Assembly (NCBI GenBank): GCA_037962975.1
Contig: CM075669.1
Location: 190,224,501-190,288,500 of the forward strand
Length of the DNA stretch: 64,000 nucleotides
Direction of reading: 5' to 3'
Source: Clitoria ternatea
Lineage: Eukaryota > Streptophyta > Magnoliopsida > Fabales > Fabaceae
Under the pieces are notes generated by a model that made no database searches, was not told where the DNA came from, and was given only the letters and a program-made list of their open reading frames with translations. The translations under genes were made by a program, and so were the position numbers. How positions within the stretch are numbered: position 1 is the first letter of the stretch; each line of letters starts with the position of its first letter. Positions 43,601 to 55,518 of the stretch are shown piece by piece.

Positions 43601-45429
43601 TATGCAGTAATGAAGATTCTCATAATCTAACACTCGGAATCTCATTCCAAGCCAACTGAATCACCTCCCATACACCATACACATCACATGAGGTATATAT
43701 ATAACTCTCTCTACCCATCCTTACTTAGAAAATCCTCATTCCACCTCATCAATCATTGTTACTTATTTAATTTTACAAAGGAAAAAGGGTTTAACTATAA
43801 CCCACACCATTCCTTCATTCACCTTTCCACATAACCACTTCAAAACAATTCTTTACAATCGTGTGGTTCATTCATTCATAATTTATCACCCTCAATTCAA
43901 TTACATCCCACCAAGGGACCATCAACCGCTTATCATCAATATGTTATAAATACATACATTTTTATAACATTCAACATAAGCCAAGCCATCATTCATCACT
44001 TCATCAAATTAAACATATAACACATTCATGGCAAGGCATTGCATGAGTTCAACATATACATAATTAACAATGAATTCACTCATGCGATTTGAAATGCAAA
44101 CTCCTCTCCTACCTCGAGAGAAGAACCGCCACGCGATTACATCGATCATTCCGCATCATCGTCCGGAATGCAATCCTATCAACAACACACATATACATGA
44201 AATTAATAAGCCATCACAAGGCATCCAATTTCAACTTAAGTCACCATGGATTTTCTTAAGCCATCACTAATCAATAAACCCTTATGGCATTTATCATGGC
44301 CTAACACTTCATCAAGTCAAGTATCCATTATCAATGGTCATCCACCATTATTGTTATCACCAATAACATCATTCAACATTGCCTATCACTTTCCTATTCT
44401 CAAGATTTATTCCTCAAGTCATCAAATCTACTCACATGCAAATATCATCAACCTCATTAATCAATCTTAATGATTCTAAAAATCCATTCCTCTCATATAC
44501 TCCATTCATAGACATCCATAATCATCAAAATCATCAAGTGGGTCAAAAATCCCTAAATTATTAATACTTAGGGTTCCCTTTCCAAACATTCAAGCCTAAA
44601 GTTTCCATTTCCACCCACATGCAAGGTTTCTAACATCAACAACTTCACTCAACAACCCAAAACCATAAATAAAACAAGGTGGAGGTAAGAAATCTTTACC
44701 TTAAGCTTAAGCTCCACCAAAACAAAAATGAGAGTGAAGAAGAGAAAGGAGATGATCCCACAAGCTCCCAAGCTCCATAAATGCTTCACAAATCCAAGCT
44801 TAGCTTTCGTTTTTGGGCAAAAGAAAGAAGAAGAATGAAGGTGGGCGGTTTTTACCATGGAAGGAGGAAGAAAGGAAGTAAAAGTGAAGAAAAGGTGAGG
44901 AGGAGGTGTCACCAAAAAATGAGAGAAAGGAGAAGGAATTTGAGTAAAAATTGGACATTGTCCAATGGTTAAAACCTTGCTTTGTGTGCCATTTGTCCAT
45001 TGGGTCATAAAACCCCATTAACCATTGTATAATAGCATGAAAAGTAGAAATGGGAAAAAGAGAAGAAGTGGACGACTGAAATGAAGAGAAGAAAGGAAAT
45101 TTTCATTTTCCTTTTAATCCCATTTGGTTCGTATTTTCCCCGGTTATTATCATTCGTCGAGTCCAATTAATTATTTCCTTGTCACCAAAAATCATTTTAA
45201 TTATACCATCTTAACCACAATAATTTTCCAAACATTCTAGACCTATCAAACATCTAATTAAATCAAGTGGGTCCCACATCACCAGTTAATTCATCCGGTT
45301 CCGGTAAATCTAAATTTACCGATAATTCACCTCTAATGTCTAACAACATCTCCCATAATTATTTGGCCATAAACAATCAATTATCATCATCCAATAAATT
45401 TATTTTATTTAAAAATCTAGGATGTTACA

Positions 45430-45998
45430 GGGTGCATAAATGGTGAACCTATATATTAATACAAAGGTGACAATTTACTGAGTACTTGAGGAATTGAGCT
45501 AGAATAGTATACATTGATGATAGTGATGTTGGATTAAAGCCACTAGGCAAATAAATGTATCAATTATGAAATATGGATAGTAGTGATAGTTATTGCATGA
45601 CCCCGGATGTATATGTATATATAATTATACTTTAGGCAATGCATGTGTATATTGTAAGTGAAGGATTGGTACTAACTTAATAGATTTATGATAAGTATTC
45701 ACATGCTTTGCCGAGCCTTTTCTCATATCGTCATATATGGGACTAGGCGTATGCCTGGTATACACATTTTTTTTCCGCTATAAACTCTACTATTTTTGTA
45801 TACCATTATGGGAAATTTTAGATGTCGATCTAGTTATATTTTAGTAAATCTCACTCTTCGATTTTTCTGTGGTTCGGGTCTTGATGTAGTCGAGATGGTG
45901 TTTAGAAATTATTTCAAATGCGAAAAATTTACTCGCATTTTTATTAATTATTATCTTGATTACATTAGGATCCGAGTCCAAAAAACCGGGGTGTTACA
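45430..45998 (+). repeat. 5' LTR of LARD-like element, last part
   Basis: Resumes after the solo LTR, matches 61015-61579, and ends GGGGTGTTACA at 45998. Confidence 0.9.
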
Positions 45999-47230
45999 AG
46001 GGTGGTATCAGAGCGTGGTTTTGCTCTGAATTAGATTTTTTAATTATCATCAGAGTAAGGTTACTCTGCATTGAAATTGATATCATGGATGATTGGAGCA
46101 TGATTGCTCAATTGAGAGGCATTTTGGTGATTGCTAGGATATAGTTGTTCTGTATAGATTTAAGAGTGACAATTATCTTGAGGATGATATTATGTTAAGC
46201 ATTGATTTCCCTATATGGATTGGTGAAGGGCTAATTGTCTAGGAATTGTAAATTGATTATAAGGGCAATGCTTCCTTAATGGCCATTCTTTGTGAATTAT
46301 TAGTATAGGATTGTGATGACAACTCACTGTGGGCTCTGTGAAATTATGACTCATAAGCTATGATTGATGTTTTTGGGAGTATGCCCAATATCATTAAGGT
46401 TGTGTGATACACCTAAGGAACGTAGTTGCTCATTATTAAGTATGGTTGAATCATGGAATTGAATACATGTGGATAAATTACACGATGTGATTAATATGTT
46501 TGATTGTGTAAGTCCGGCCAAGTTCCTTACCCTATTTCCTTCCATTGACGAATATATTATGATTATGATTGATGTTTATACATCAGGTATAAAATTGATT
46601 TGATGATGGATCCATGTTGGATGTTAATCATGCAAATAAAATATTGAGTTGATGAATATGAGATATGAAATATGAATTGATATGGTGATAGACTGTGAAG
46701 TGTTGAGACCTTGATATGTATGTATATTGAAATCGAATTATTACTTAGGTCTCATGTATGAGTAGTGCTCATGGCTTATAGCCCAAGGCAAATTTATTGA
46801 CTGTAAGAGTTACGTGTTCTAGAATCGATTAAATAAGTGAAGATGAAGGAACCCGAGGATGTCCATGTTCATGGAATAAAATTATTAACTATGTTATTAT
46901 TGAGAGATAAATTGAGATGCTTGGTTGTGCTAAATTTTAAATGATGGATTTTATATCCTTTGGCACAAGAACCTTATATAGTATATGATACATGTAATTT
47001 GTAGTATCTCTCTAGATTGGGAACTTGAATATGTGATAAAATGATAAGGTAGTGAAATATGAAATTGTATATGCACCCATTGGGGTTGAACTCGGTTTTG
47101 TAAGAGAAGACCAAGTGAATGATTGATGTAATTTTAACCCACTAGGTGTGGTGACCCCAGTTGACTTGATACGATCTTGTATGATCGAACCTTGTAGAAT
47201 TAGAACCTATGGTGGTTTAGGCTCTATATT
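45999..47230 (+). other. Internal region of LARD-like element, left part
   Basis: AT-rich and without a usable ORF. It starts with gtggttttgctctgaatt after the PBS. It is cut by the CACTA element, with target ATT at 47228-47230. Confidence 0.75.
46003..46014 (+). other. Primer binding site of LARD-like element, tRNA-Met
   Basis: TGGTATCAGAGC lies four bases after the LTR end. Confidence 0.92.
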
Positions 47231-47244
47231 CACTAGTGGAAAAA

Positions 47245-47745
47245 ATGGATATAATCACGGTTAAAAATGGACTATAATCACGGTTAATGAACCGTGGTTG
47301 TTGCAGCCGTGGTAGTAGATGAGGGCCTTTAACCACGGTTAACAACCGTGGTTATAAATTACATCTAACCACGGTTACGAATAACCATGAATATAACAGA
47401 TTATGTATATTCACGGTTGTCGAGAACAACCGTGAATGTAATAGACAATGTATATTCACGGCTATAGTAGAAACCGTGGATAAAGAACATCTATAATCAC
47501 GGTTGTGTAGCATAACCATGAATATAAGTAGTCAAAAAAATTTAGTTACAGACAATTTATATTCACGGTTATAGTAGAAATCGTGGATAAAGAACATCTA
47601 TAATCACGGTTGTGTAGCATAATCGTGAATATAAGTAGTAAAAAAAATTCAGTTACAGGATATGTATAATCACAGTTATGGTAGTAACCGTGGATAAATA
47701 GGGTCTATAATCACGGTTGTTACCATAACCGTGAATAAATACTGA
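47245..47745. repeat. Left subterminal AATCACGGTT array
   Basis: More than 20 copies of tataatcacggtt or aaccgtgaatata, in both orientations and partly as inverted pairs, occur in about 500 bases. Confidence 0.9.
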
Positions 47746-48000
47746 GGTTTTTTTTTAATATGGTTTCTATTTTATTGTTTCCCAAACCTGCAATCAGACA
47801 ACCAGCACAATATACAGTATATCTCAGCATATCCAACAACAATATATAAAAAGAATGGTATGTATATAACATTATTTTGATATGAATTCATAACAACCTA
47901 AAAAATAAAACTATATACAATTCAGATGAATGTAACCTAATAAAATGTAAACCCTAAATCCTACACTAGATATATATATAAGAGAATAAAGATCCTATAT
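47746..48000 (-). other. 3' flank of the Ulp1-like gene
   Basis: AT-rich stretch between the left repeats and the stop codon of the Ulp1-like gene. No ORF. Confidence 0.6.
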
Positions 48001-50280
48001 CTAGTGAAGTCCTTTCCTCACTTCAATGAAGTATGCGGCCCATTGCTTTCTAACATTATCTAGAAGTGTCTTGGAGAAGTATGACCGATCCTAGAAGTAC
48101 TACAAATAATGCACAAAATTATTGTAACAAAAGCTATATTTATTACATGAAATTGATGAAATTGGTAGAAAAGTAGTCCAAATGATGAGACTTACATCTG
48201 TCCATCCATCTACTAAATGTTCTTGGACGATGGTCAGCATGGTATGCATGACGTAATAGCCACACTCGAAGGTACCCTCCTGCCTGTAAGACTACAATGG
48301 ACATAAAATATAGAATAAGTGAATTTGCAACTTAAAAAATATATATTGAAGATTTGAATGAATACGATTGACTTACTTTTGGGTGCACCCATGCAACTTT
48401 TCTTCCGCTGGACTTAATTCCAATCAGTCGATTGTATCCAAACGCCGCCCTATGTCAAATAAAACACAAGATAAGTTAGAATCGTATAGGTCCAAAAATG
48501 ATGTAATCGAATTTGTACTTATTTTTTAGGGATTAACTTACCCGTCTACTATACTTTTCAGGTGTTGTGGAACTATCCCATGCATAGTATCAAAGTACAG
48601 AGCAAGATAAGCTCGGGGACAGATCACCACAAGCGTCCATTGAGCGCTGCAGTTACCAGTGATAAGTGAGACTTCAAAATGCAAAAATTAATGACAATAA
48701 TTATGGAATAGAATATTACCCTTTATGATAGGGGCCCATGTATACAACCTTCCTAGACTCAAACATCCAATTCTGGATGTATGCCTGGGTGTCCCCCGTA
48801 GAGTTTCCTTGCCTCTGTATGAAAGAGGGCTCTAAGAAACCATAAGTTCCATCGAAACCCAAGTCTACACAGATTTTTGTCAGAAACCTAAACAAGTTGC
48901 ATCATGGTTAGTGACAAATAACTTGTATAATGAAAAAATTAGACATAAAATGATATACTTACAACTCCCACAGCTGAATGATAGAGATGTTCAGCTGCGT
49001 CGTGCCCATCATAATCTCACATAAGTCACTCTGTGTAATGTAAACCGGTAGTGAACTTGGACGGCCGAACACCAGTGGCCGCCATGGGACCTCAACAGCG
49101 TCGTCTCCTTGCTCAGCCCCGATCTGCCATAGCATCCGGATCAGATCGTCGACGGGGTCTGGCTTCTTCAATGTCGGTTCTTGTTGAACAATTGACAACC
49201 ATCACAGTTTGTACCATAATTGACAATATAACAAAATTAGTTAGTGTTTCAGGTTTTTTACCTGTAGAGGAGCAACCGACAAAAGTCTATTGGGCCACAT
49301 CAGAAAGTGGCCCACCGCCTGACCGACGGTCTTCACCTCTAGAGTTGGCACTGGCACAGCAGCATTCTCCTTGAGGACGAGCACAACAGAGACCCTGGAC
49401 ATACTATCAGGTAATGACTGATGGTGAACCACAGGGCCTAAGTTGTAGACCATGGCAGTGGCAACTGGCTCCTCTAACCCATCAATGAACAGGTCACATT
49501 GACGGGTATCTACAGGCTCGACCCCATCATCGTCAAGGTCAGCTGCAGCGCATGACCCCTTAGTGCTAACCCTTCGTACCTACATATTTACCCATCAAGC
49601 AGAAGTTATTCAACAATGAAAAAAAGTGATTACAAACAATAATACCGAGGAAATTGAATAAGGAATCTAACCTGTGGGTCACTAGCTGGTGCAGTAGTCT
49701 CCTGGTGGTGGCTGAGTGAGGTCTTCATCTCCTCCCTAAATCAGGCCATCTCTTGGTGGAGCCTAGATATCTCCTCCTGATACTCAGCCTTCATAACAGC
49801 CACCTTCTGCTCCACCAACTTCTCAAAGGAGGGGGCAGGGTCGGGAGCACTGTAATAGCTCTAAAGGCCTGTAAAATGTGAATGATTAGCCCATAATTGT
49901 TTAATAGATAATAAAATGAAAGGATACAGTTATTTACAACTTACCTACACCTCGACCAACAGCACACACTCTTCCTGGGTGCTCTGGCCTGTCGATGGCG
50001 GTAGTCAAAATATCCTGCCTACCATGGGCTACGAAAGACCCTTGGGTTGATTGCTCAACCAAGAAATCCTGAAACCAAACAAGTTAGTATTCATTTCCTT
50101 CACGTAAACCAAAAAATAGACACTAATACAAGGGGAATACTTACTATCCGTGAGGCGACCTCTTGAGCTTGTGAGGAAGTGTATTCCCCACTCTTCTTGA
50201 TCCTGGCCCGCTTCCATTTATCGTGGCGTGTAGGTGGGGAAAGGGGATCCACAATACCAGTGTCAGGCTGACTAGTCTGA
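48001..50280 (-). pseudogene. CACTA second gene: Ulp1-like C48 cysteine peptidase domain, spliced
   Basis: Exons can be joined with consensus sites on the minus strand: about 50145-50280, 49945-50068, 49672-49868, 49262-49579, 48963-49185, 48720-48887, 48542-48646, 48377-48449, 48196-48291 and 48001-48090. Donors are mostly GTAAGT. The products read RHDKWKRARIKK, then GRQDILTTAIDRPEHPGRV and GQAVGHFLMWP, typical of CACTA second-gene proteins, followed by a Ulp1-type domain: GAQWTLVVICP, YFDTMHG, RQEGTFECGYYVMH, ending EVRKGLH. The catalytic Cys (ECGYYV) and Asp are present, but the His of the usual HW pair is Gln. A TGA in the coiled-coil exon (about 49740) and a TAG at 50283-50285 break it. 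Confidence 0.75.
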
Positions 50281-50282
50281 CA

Positions 50283-52201
50283 CTAACTCAGGCTCTCCTG
50301 GGCCAGCCGCTCCTCCAACCTATGGTAACCCCCACGTGACAGTGTGTGGGGGCAGTCATAACCAGACAGAACTTTCACACTTGGTAATGATTCACACAGA
50401 CTTTGTTTTTCTTTTTTGGACAACGTATGACATGCTAGGGGAAAATATGTTCTTTTGTCCTTTGATTGTAGATGCAAATCCTGACGTATACCCATCAACT
50501 CCAAGTCTATACGCAAATTTATGCCATCCTTAGTCTTCCCAGGTATGTTTAAGAGTGTACCAACCAAACTGTCACACACATTTTTCTCCACATACATTAC
50601 ATCAATGCAGTGTCTTACATCAAGCTCCCTCCAATATGGCATGTCAAAAAACACAGACTTTTTCTTCCCGTTGTTTTGTGTTGGGTGTTGTTTTTCACAC
50701 TTACCAAACTGCACGTTGACGTCTTTCACCTTTTCATATGCCTGGTGACCAGATAGTGGTTGAGGAGCCATTTCAAAATCTTGGGCACCGTTAAACGACT
50801 TCTTCAACCTCCAAAACAGATGATTCACTTTAAGAAACCTTCGATGTCGAAGATAAACATTTTTCCTACCATGATGCAGCCGCACAGAACTAGTCCCCTC
50901 CTCAAATACTGGACAAGCTTTATGCCCCTTCACGTTGTACCCGAATAAGTTACCATACGCTGAAAAGTCATTGATCGTGTAAAATAGCATGACACGTAAT
51001 TTGAATGACTGCCCGGTAAACCCATGAAACACATCAACCCCGTCTTCCCACAACCTTTTGAGGTCTTCAACTAATGGAGTTAAATATACATCAATGTCAT
51101 TCCCCAGTTGTCGTGGACCAGAAATCATCATCGATAACATGACATATTTCTGCTTCATGCACAACCATGGCGGCAAGTTGTAAACAAACAATAAAATAGG
51201 CCACGAACTATGGTTTGTGCTCAGGTTCCCAAACGAGTTCATGTCGTCTATGGCTAGTGCAAGCCTAACATTTCTTGGTTCATGGGCAAAATCCAGAAAA
51301 ATCGTATTCATTTTCTTCCATTGCGATCCATCGGCCGGATGCCTAAGTAGTCCGTCAACAACCCTTTCATCAGCATGCCATCTCATAAGTTTTATATCAT
51401 CTGCATTGGCAAACAGACGCTTTAGTCTTGGAACTATAGGCATATACCACAACACCTTTGCAGGAGACCCTTTAGTGCAGACCTCATCAGAATCCGCCTC
51501 TTTCTTCTTATACCGTGACACCCCACACCTAGGACATTGATGCACCATTTCTAACTCACCCCTGAATAATACACAATCATTTGGGCATGCATGTATTTTC
51601 TCATACTCTAAACCCATAGGACACAACACCTTTTTGGCCTCATAGTTACGATTCGGCAAGGTGTTTCCAGCTGGGAGCATTTCTTTCAACAACTTCAGTA
51701 AGTCAGTGAAACTTTTATCCGTCCACCCGTTTATGGCCTTCAAATTAAACAATCGCAAAACTGCTGATAACCTCAAGAAATTTATGCAGTTTGGATACAA
51801 CAGCTGCTTAGAATCCTCACACAAAGTCGTATATACATGAGCTTTCTTAAAACCTTCTACCCCCACATCACAGATCATATCCTTGAGTCGGTCATCCATG
51901 TCGACATCGGTGTCATGCATCGAGCTTCGATTTTCAGTTTGAGAGCTGTTACTTGGCACCACCACATCTTCACCACGCCATATCCAACGCGTATAACTAC
52001 ACAGAAAACGGTCACACAATAGATGTTCTCACACATCTTCCAAGTCTACCCGATGCAGGTTCAAGCATTTAACACAAGGGCAAAAATACTTTCTATTCAC
52101 CTCTACTGCATTCCTCGCTACAAATTCTATAAATGATTCAACTCCCCCCCCCCCCCGTACTCCAAACTTAGGTGTGATGCAATTATCCAACTCCGATCCA
52201 T
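50283..52201 (-). pseudogene. CACTA TNP2-type transposase (Transposase_21)
   Basis: The protein would cut and paste CACTA elements. The likely start is MDRSWIIASHLS at 52201, the usual beginning of this family, followed by a transposase-associated domain (KYFCPCVKCLNLHR, YTRWIWRGE). A 13-base C tract near 52144-52156 and a TGA at 52031-52029 disrupt it. From 52019 it is open for 578 codons: zinc motif CPRCGVSRYK, catalytic-core style blocks LAIDDMNSFGNL, YNLPPWLCMKQKYVM, GNDIDVYLTPLVEDLKRLW and GYNVKGHKACP. The C-terminus stops short within the DUF4218-like part and joins SRGGYHRLEERL, which looks like the start of the second gene. Confidence 0.9.
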
Positions 52202-53642
52202 ACCAACTATTTGTAAGGTGCTATGATCAACCTCACTTTTTCTACAAAGGTGGTGGTCCTATACCCATTCAGGATGACAATTATTTTTATACGTCATTCA
52301 TATATACAGGTTAGGACTTATTTTAAAATTTGATGAAATTTCGGCAGCATTTTGCATTGGTCTCTAAGTACACAAAATAAGAGTGGTCAAATCAAATTCA
52401 ACCACAACCAAATATGCACCCAGAGAACAACACAAAATACAAGTTACCGAAAGTTTATCAAATTTTAAAATAACTCCTAACTTGTACATACTAATAATGA
52501 CGAATAAAAAATAATTGTTCATCCCAAACTGTCCAAACGGACAATTCAAGATTCAACACAAATGATGAAATTAATTAATTTAATGACCATTTGTGTCGAA
52601 TCTCAAACGGAGAACTACGGTTCACTCATGCACAACAACTTTCATACTAGTTAACTAGTATATGAGCCTACGAGTTTGCAAGATTAACAACCACACACAT
52701 ACAATAGCAATAGAAATAACATTATATAAGAATCCTCACACAAAGTCGTATATACATGAGCTTTCTTAAAACCTTCTACCCCCACATCACAGATCATATC
52801 CTTGAGTTGGTCATCCATGTCGACATCGGTGTCATGCATCGAGCTTCGATTTTCAGTTTGAGAGCTGTTACTTGGCACCACCACATCTTCACCACGCCAT
52901 ATCCAACGCGTATAACTACACAGAAAACGGTCACACAATAGATGTTCTCACACATCTTCCAAGTCTACCCGATGCAGGTTCAAGCATTTAACACAAGGGC
53001 AAAAATACTTTCTATTCACCTCCACTGCATTCCTCGCTACAAATTCAATAAATGATTCAACTCCCCCCCTACTCCAAACTTAGGCGTGATGCAATTATCC
53101 AACTCCGATCCATACCAACTATTTGTAAGGTGCTATGATCAACCTCACTTTTTCTACAAAGGTAGTGGTCCTATACCCATTCAGGATGACAATTATTTTT
53201 ATACGTCATTCATATATACAGGTTAGGACTTATTTTAAAATTTGATGAAATTTTGGCAGCATTTTGCATTGGTCTCTAAGTACACAAAATAAGAGTGGTC
53301 AAATCAAATTCAACCACAACCAAATATGCACCCAGAGAACAACACAAAATACAAGTTACCGAAAGTTTATCAAATTTTAAAATAACTCCTAACTTGTACA
53401 TACTAATAATGACGAATAAAAAATAATTGTTCATCCTAAACTGTCCAAACGGACAATTCAAGATTCAACACAAATGATGAAATTAATTAATTTAATGACC
53501 ATTTGTGTTGAATCTCAAACGGGGAACTACGGTTCACTCATGCACAACAACTTTCATACTAGTTAACTAGTATATGAGCCTACGAGTTTGCAAGATTAAC
53601 AACCACACACATACAATAGCAATAGAAATAACATTATATAAG
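51811..53642. repeat. Tandem duplication of about 915 bases at the TNP2 5' end
   Basis: 51811-52729 (919 bases) and 52730-53642 (913 bases) are about 99 percent alike; I count about nine substitutions plus a C tract of 13 versus 7. The unit covers the first TNP2 exon and its upstream DNA, so the element has two copies of the transposase start; the outer one reads into 52684-52938 and stops. Confidence 0.93.
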
Positions 53643-54980
53643 AGCAACAAATAGCAATAAAATTAAAATTATATACTGCTTCATGACATGTAATTATGGA
53701 CTATGGATTATGGATTATGAATTATGGTGTTTAACATAAGATAAAGCTACTATCTTGGCTCAAGAGTCCTGTTATAATTTTTAAATATTAAGTAGTCTAA
53801 TCACTAGACCAATGGAATATTAGAAAAAAATAAATTTTAACTGCTGCTCTCTTATGTTGTATGTTTAAACACTAGGATTGAATATAATCATTGAGTATGT
53901 CTTTAGTCTCATTTACCATTTTCTATGAAATTCAATTAGGCAAGGAAAGAAGTGGATGGAATATAGGTTATGCAATATAATCACTGATTTATTAACCTTA
54001 CCTCTAAGTACACAACTATATCATAAAGCTTTGATTTATTAACCTCAGCGTTGATTTATTAACCTTATTTTTTTAAGTTAGTATGAACTATGAAATGGGT
54101 CTATATTGAACTCACAACTCAGAACTTAACTAAGCTCTCATTACTTTCTGATCATTTTGGTTTAGTTTTTGTTTAACTTTTCAAAACCAGAGGCAGAGCA
54201 ATAATAGAGCTAGCTATCAAATTGAAGAGTAATCGAGATCACAAATTACAGCCATCCATATCCAGAACATGATGAAACAACCAAACTTTTATGACATAAA
54301 GGCCATCTATAAAATCAAACGCAACATCCAATTAAAATGACTCTACACTATTCATCCTTACTCCTTTGGCCTATATGATTTAATAATTCACCAAACCCCT
54401 TATTGTAAAAAAGGTAGGACAAGAGAAAAGTTAAAGTAGCTCCTAATACTTTGTTTGTATCACATTCAGAATTCCATTGATCCAAAATAGATAAATTTTT
54501 GCAACAAAACTTTGGAATGCCTAACCAACAGAGAAAACCTGCGTTTGAACCTTCGTTGCCACAAAAGCTTGCCCCAGTTGCTTCTAGCCAATGGAGAAAA
54601 TCTTTGTTGGACTCCATTGCAACAACAGCACCAAACAGGTACGCATTGTTAAACAAAACACACACATAGACAGGGATATACTGATATTACCAGCAAACTA
54701 AACCAAACAGAGACACAAACACAGATACAAGCTTCGATTAATATAGTTAAACTAAACACAGCATAAATACAAGATACACTAAGCATATGGGGTACATACC
54801 AGACAATGCTGTGAAGAAGATGACTCGAAACCAAAGAAGGAAGGAAGGACAGAGTGAACCAAAGTAGACGACAACAAGTAGACAGTTCCAGTTGGAGAAA
54901 ATCGCCAAAGATGAGCGCGAGAGGAGAAGCAGAAAATGAAAAAGACTATCAAGCGCGCGGCTTTTGAAGTTTTAGAAAAG
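53643..54980 (-). other. CACTA 5' region with one short unexplained ORF
   Basis: Upstream of the transposase. On the minus strand 54665-54348 is open for 105 codons (after MESNKDFLHWLEATGASF), which I do not recognise. A leader-like stretch with donor CTG|GTATGT lies at about 54800, so a non-coding first exon of the transposase transcript may start near 54900. Confidence 0.4.
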
Positions 54981-54984
54981 ATGT

Positions 54985-55480
54985 ATAACCACGGTTACCA
55001 TTGAAACCATGAATATATTACACATATATTCATGGTTCAACAAAAACCCGTGGATAAATGTTAACTTTATAACCATGATTAAGACCACAACCGTGGATAA
55101 ATATTAAATCTATAATCATAGTTATAGAAACAACCGTGGACATACAGTACCCAATGATTAAACCCTAAAACCTGAACTATATATCCACGGTTGGAAATAC
55201 AATCATGATTATAGACATCAATATATATCCACGATTAACATCATAACCATGATCATACCCATGAATATATAGTCACGGTTGTGCAGACAACCGTGCATAT
55301 ATATTTCAGGTACTATATATCCACGGTTGAGCAGTCAACCGTGGATATATATTGATGGGTACGATCACGGTTATGATATTAACCGTGGATATATAGTTTT
55401 CTCTGATTATATCATTCACCTTATAATTTCAAAAATGCACCGCACATGTTTTTATCACTGATCCACTTCAACTCGTGAAT
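54985..55480. repeat. Right subterminal AACCGTGGATATA array
   Basis: About 18 copies of ataaccacggtt or aaccgtggatata in both orientations, mirroring the left array. Confidence 0.9.
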
Positions 55481-55518
55481 ATATCCCGTTGTTATATCCA
55501 ATTTTTGTACTAGTGATT

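Larger units (their letters stand above)
39612..45429 (-). mobile_element. Solo LTR of a related family, inserted in reverse into the left LTR
   Basis: Ends TATAACACCCC (once TGTAACACCCC) and GGATGTTACA are the reverse form of the LARD LTR ends. A 5-bp duplication GGGTG lies at 39607-39611 and 45430-45434, and the host LTR reads on smoothly across the gap. The 5.8-kb sequence has the family's CCTCGAGGTAGGAG block (44107-44121, reverse) and repeat arrays, but no PBS, PPT or second LTR, so it is a solo LTR left by recombination. No gene is seen. Confidence 0.85.
47231..55515 (-). mobile_element. CACTA (En/Spm-type) DNA transposon, 8.3 kb, defective
   Basis: The ends are inverted: CACTAGTGGAAAAA on the left and, on the minus strand, CACTAGTACAAAAA on the right, both continuing to a TGGATATAA word. 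The 3-bp target duplication ATT lies at 47228-47230 and 55516-55518. Both flanks hold arrays of AATCACGGTT/AACCGTGATT words, the usual CACTA transposase-binding subterminal repeats. Genes on the minus strand are a TNP2 transposase (50283-52201) and a spliced Ulp1-like gene (48001-50280). The transposase has stops and appears to be fused to the second gene by deletion. Confidence 0.95.

Noticed and set aside
54348..54665. 105-codon ORF in the CACTA 5' region as a captured host gene
   Set aside because: I recognise no family and cannot show intron loss or homology, so it is mentioned only within the region entry.
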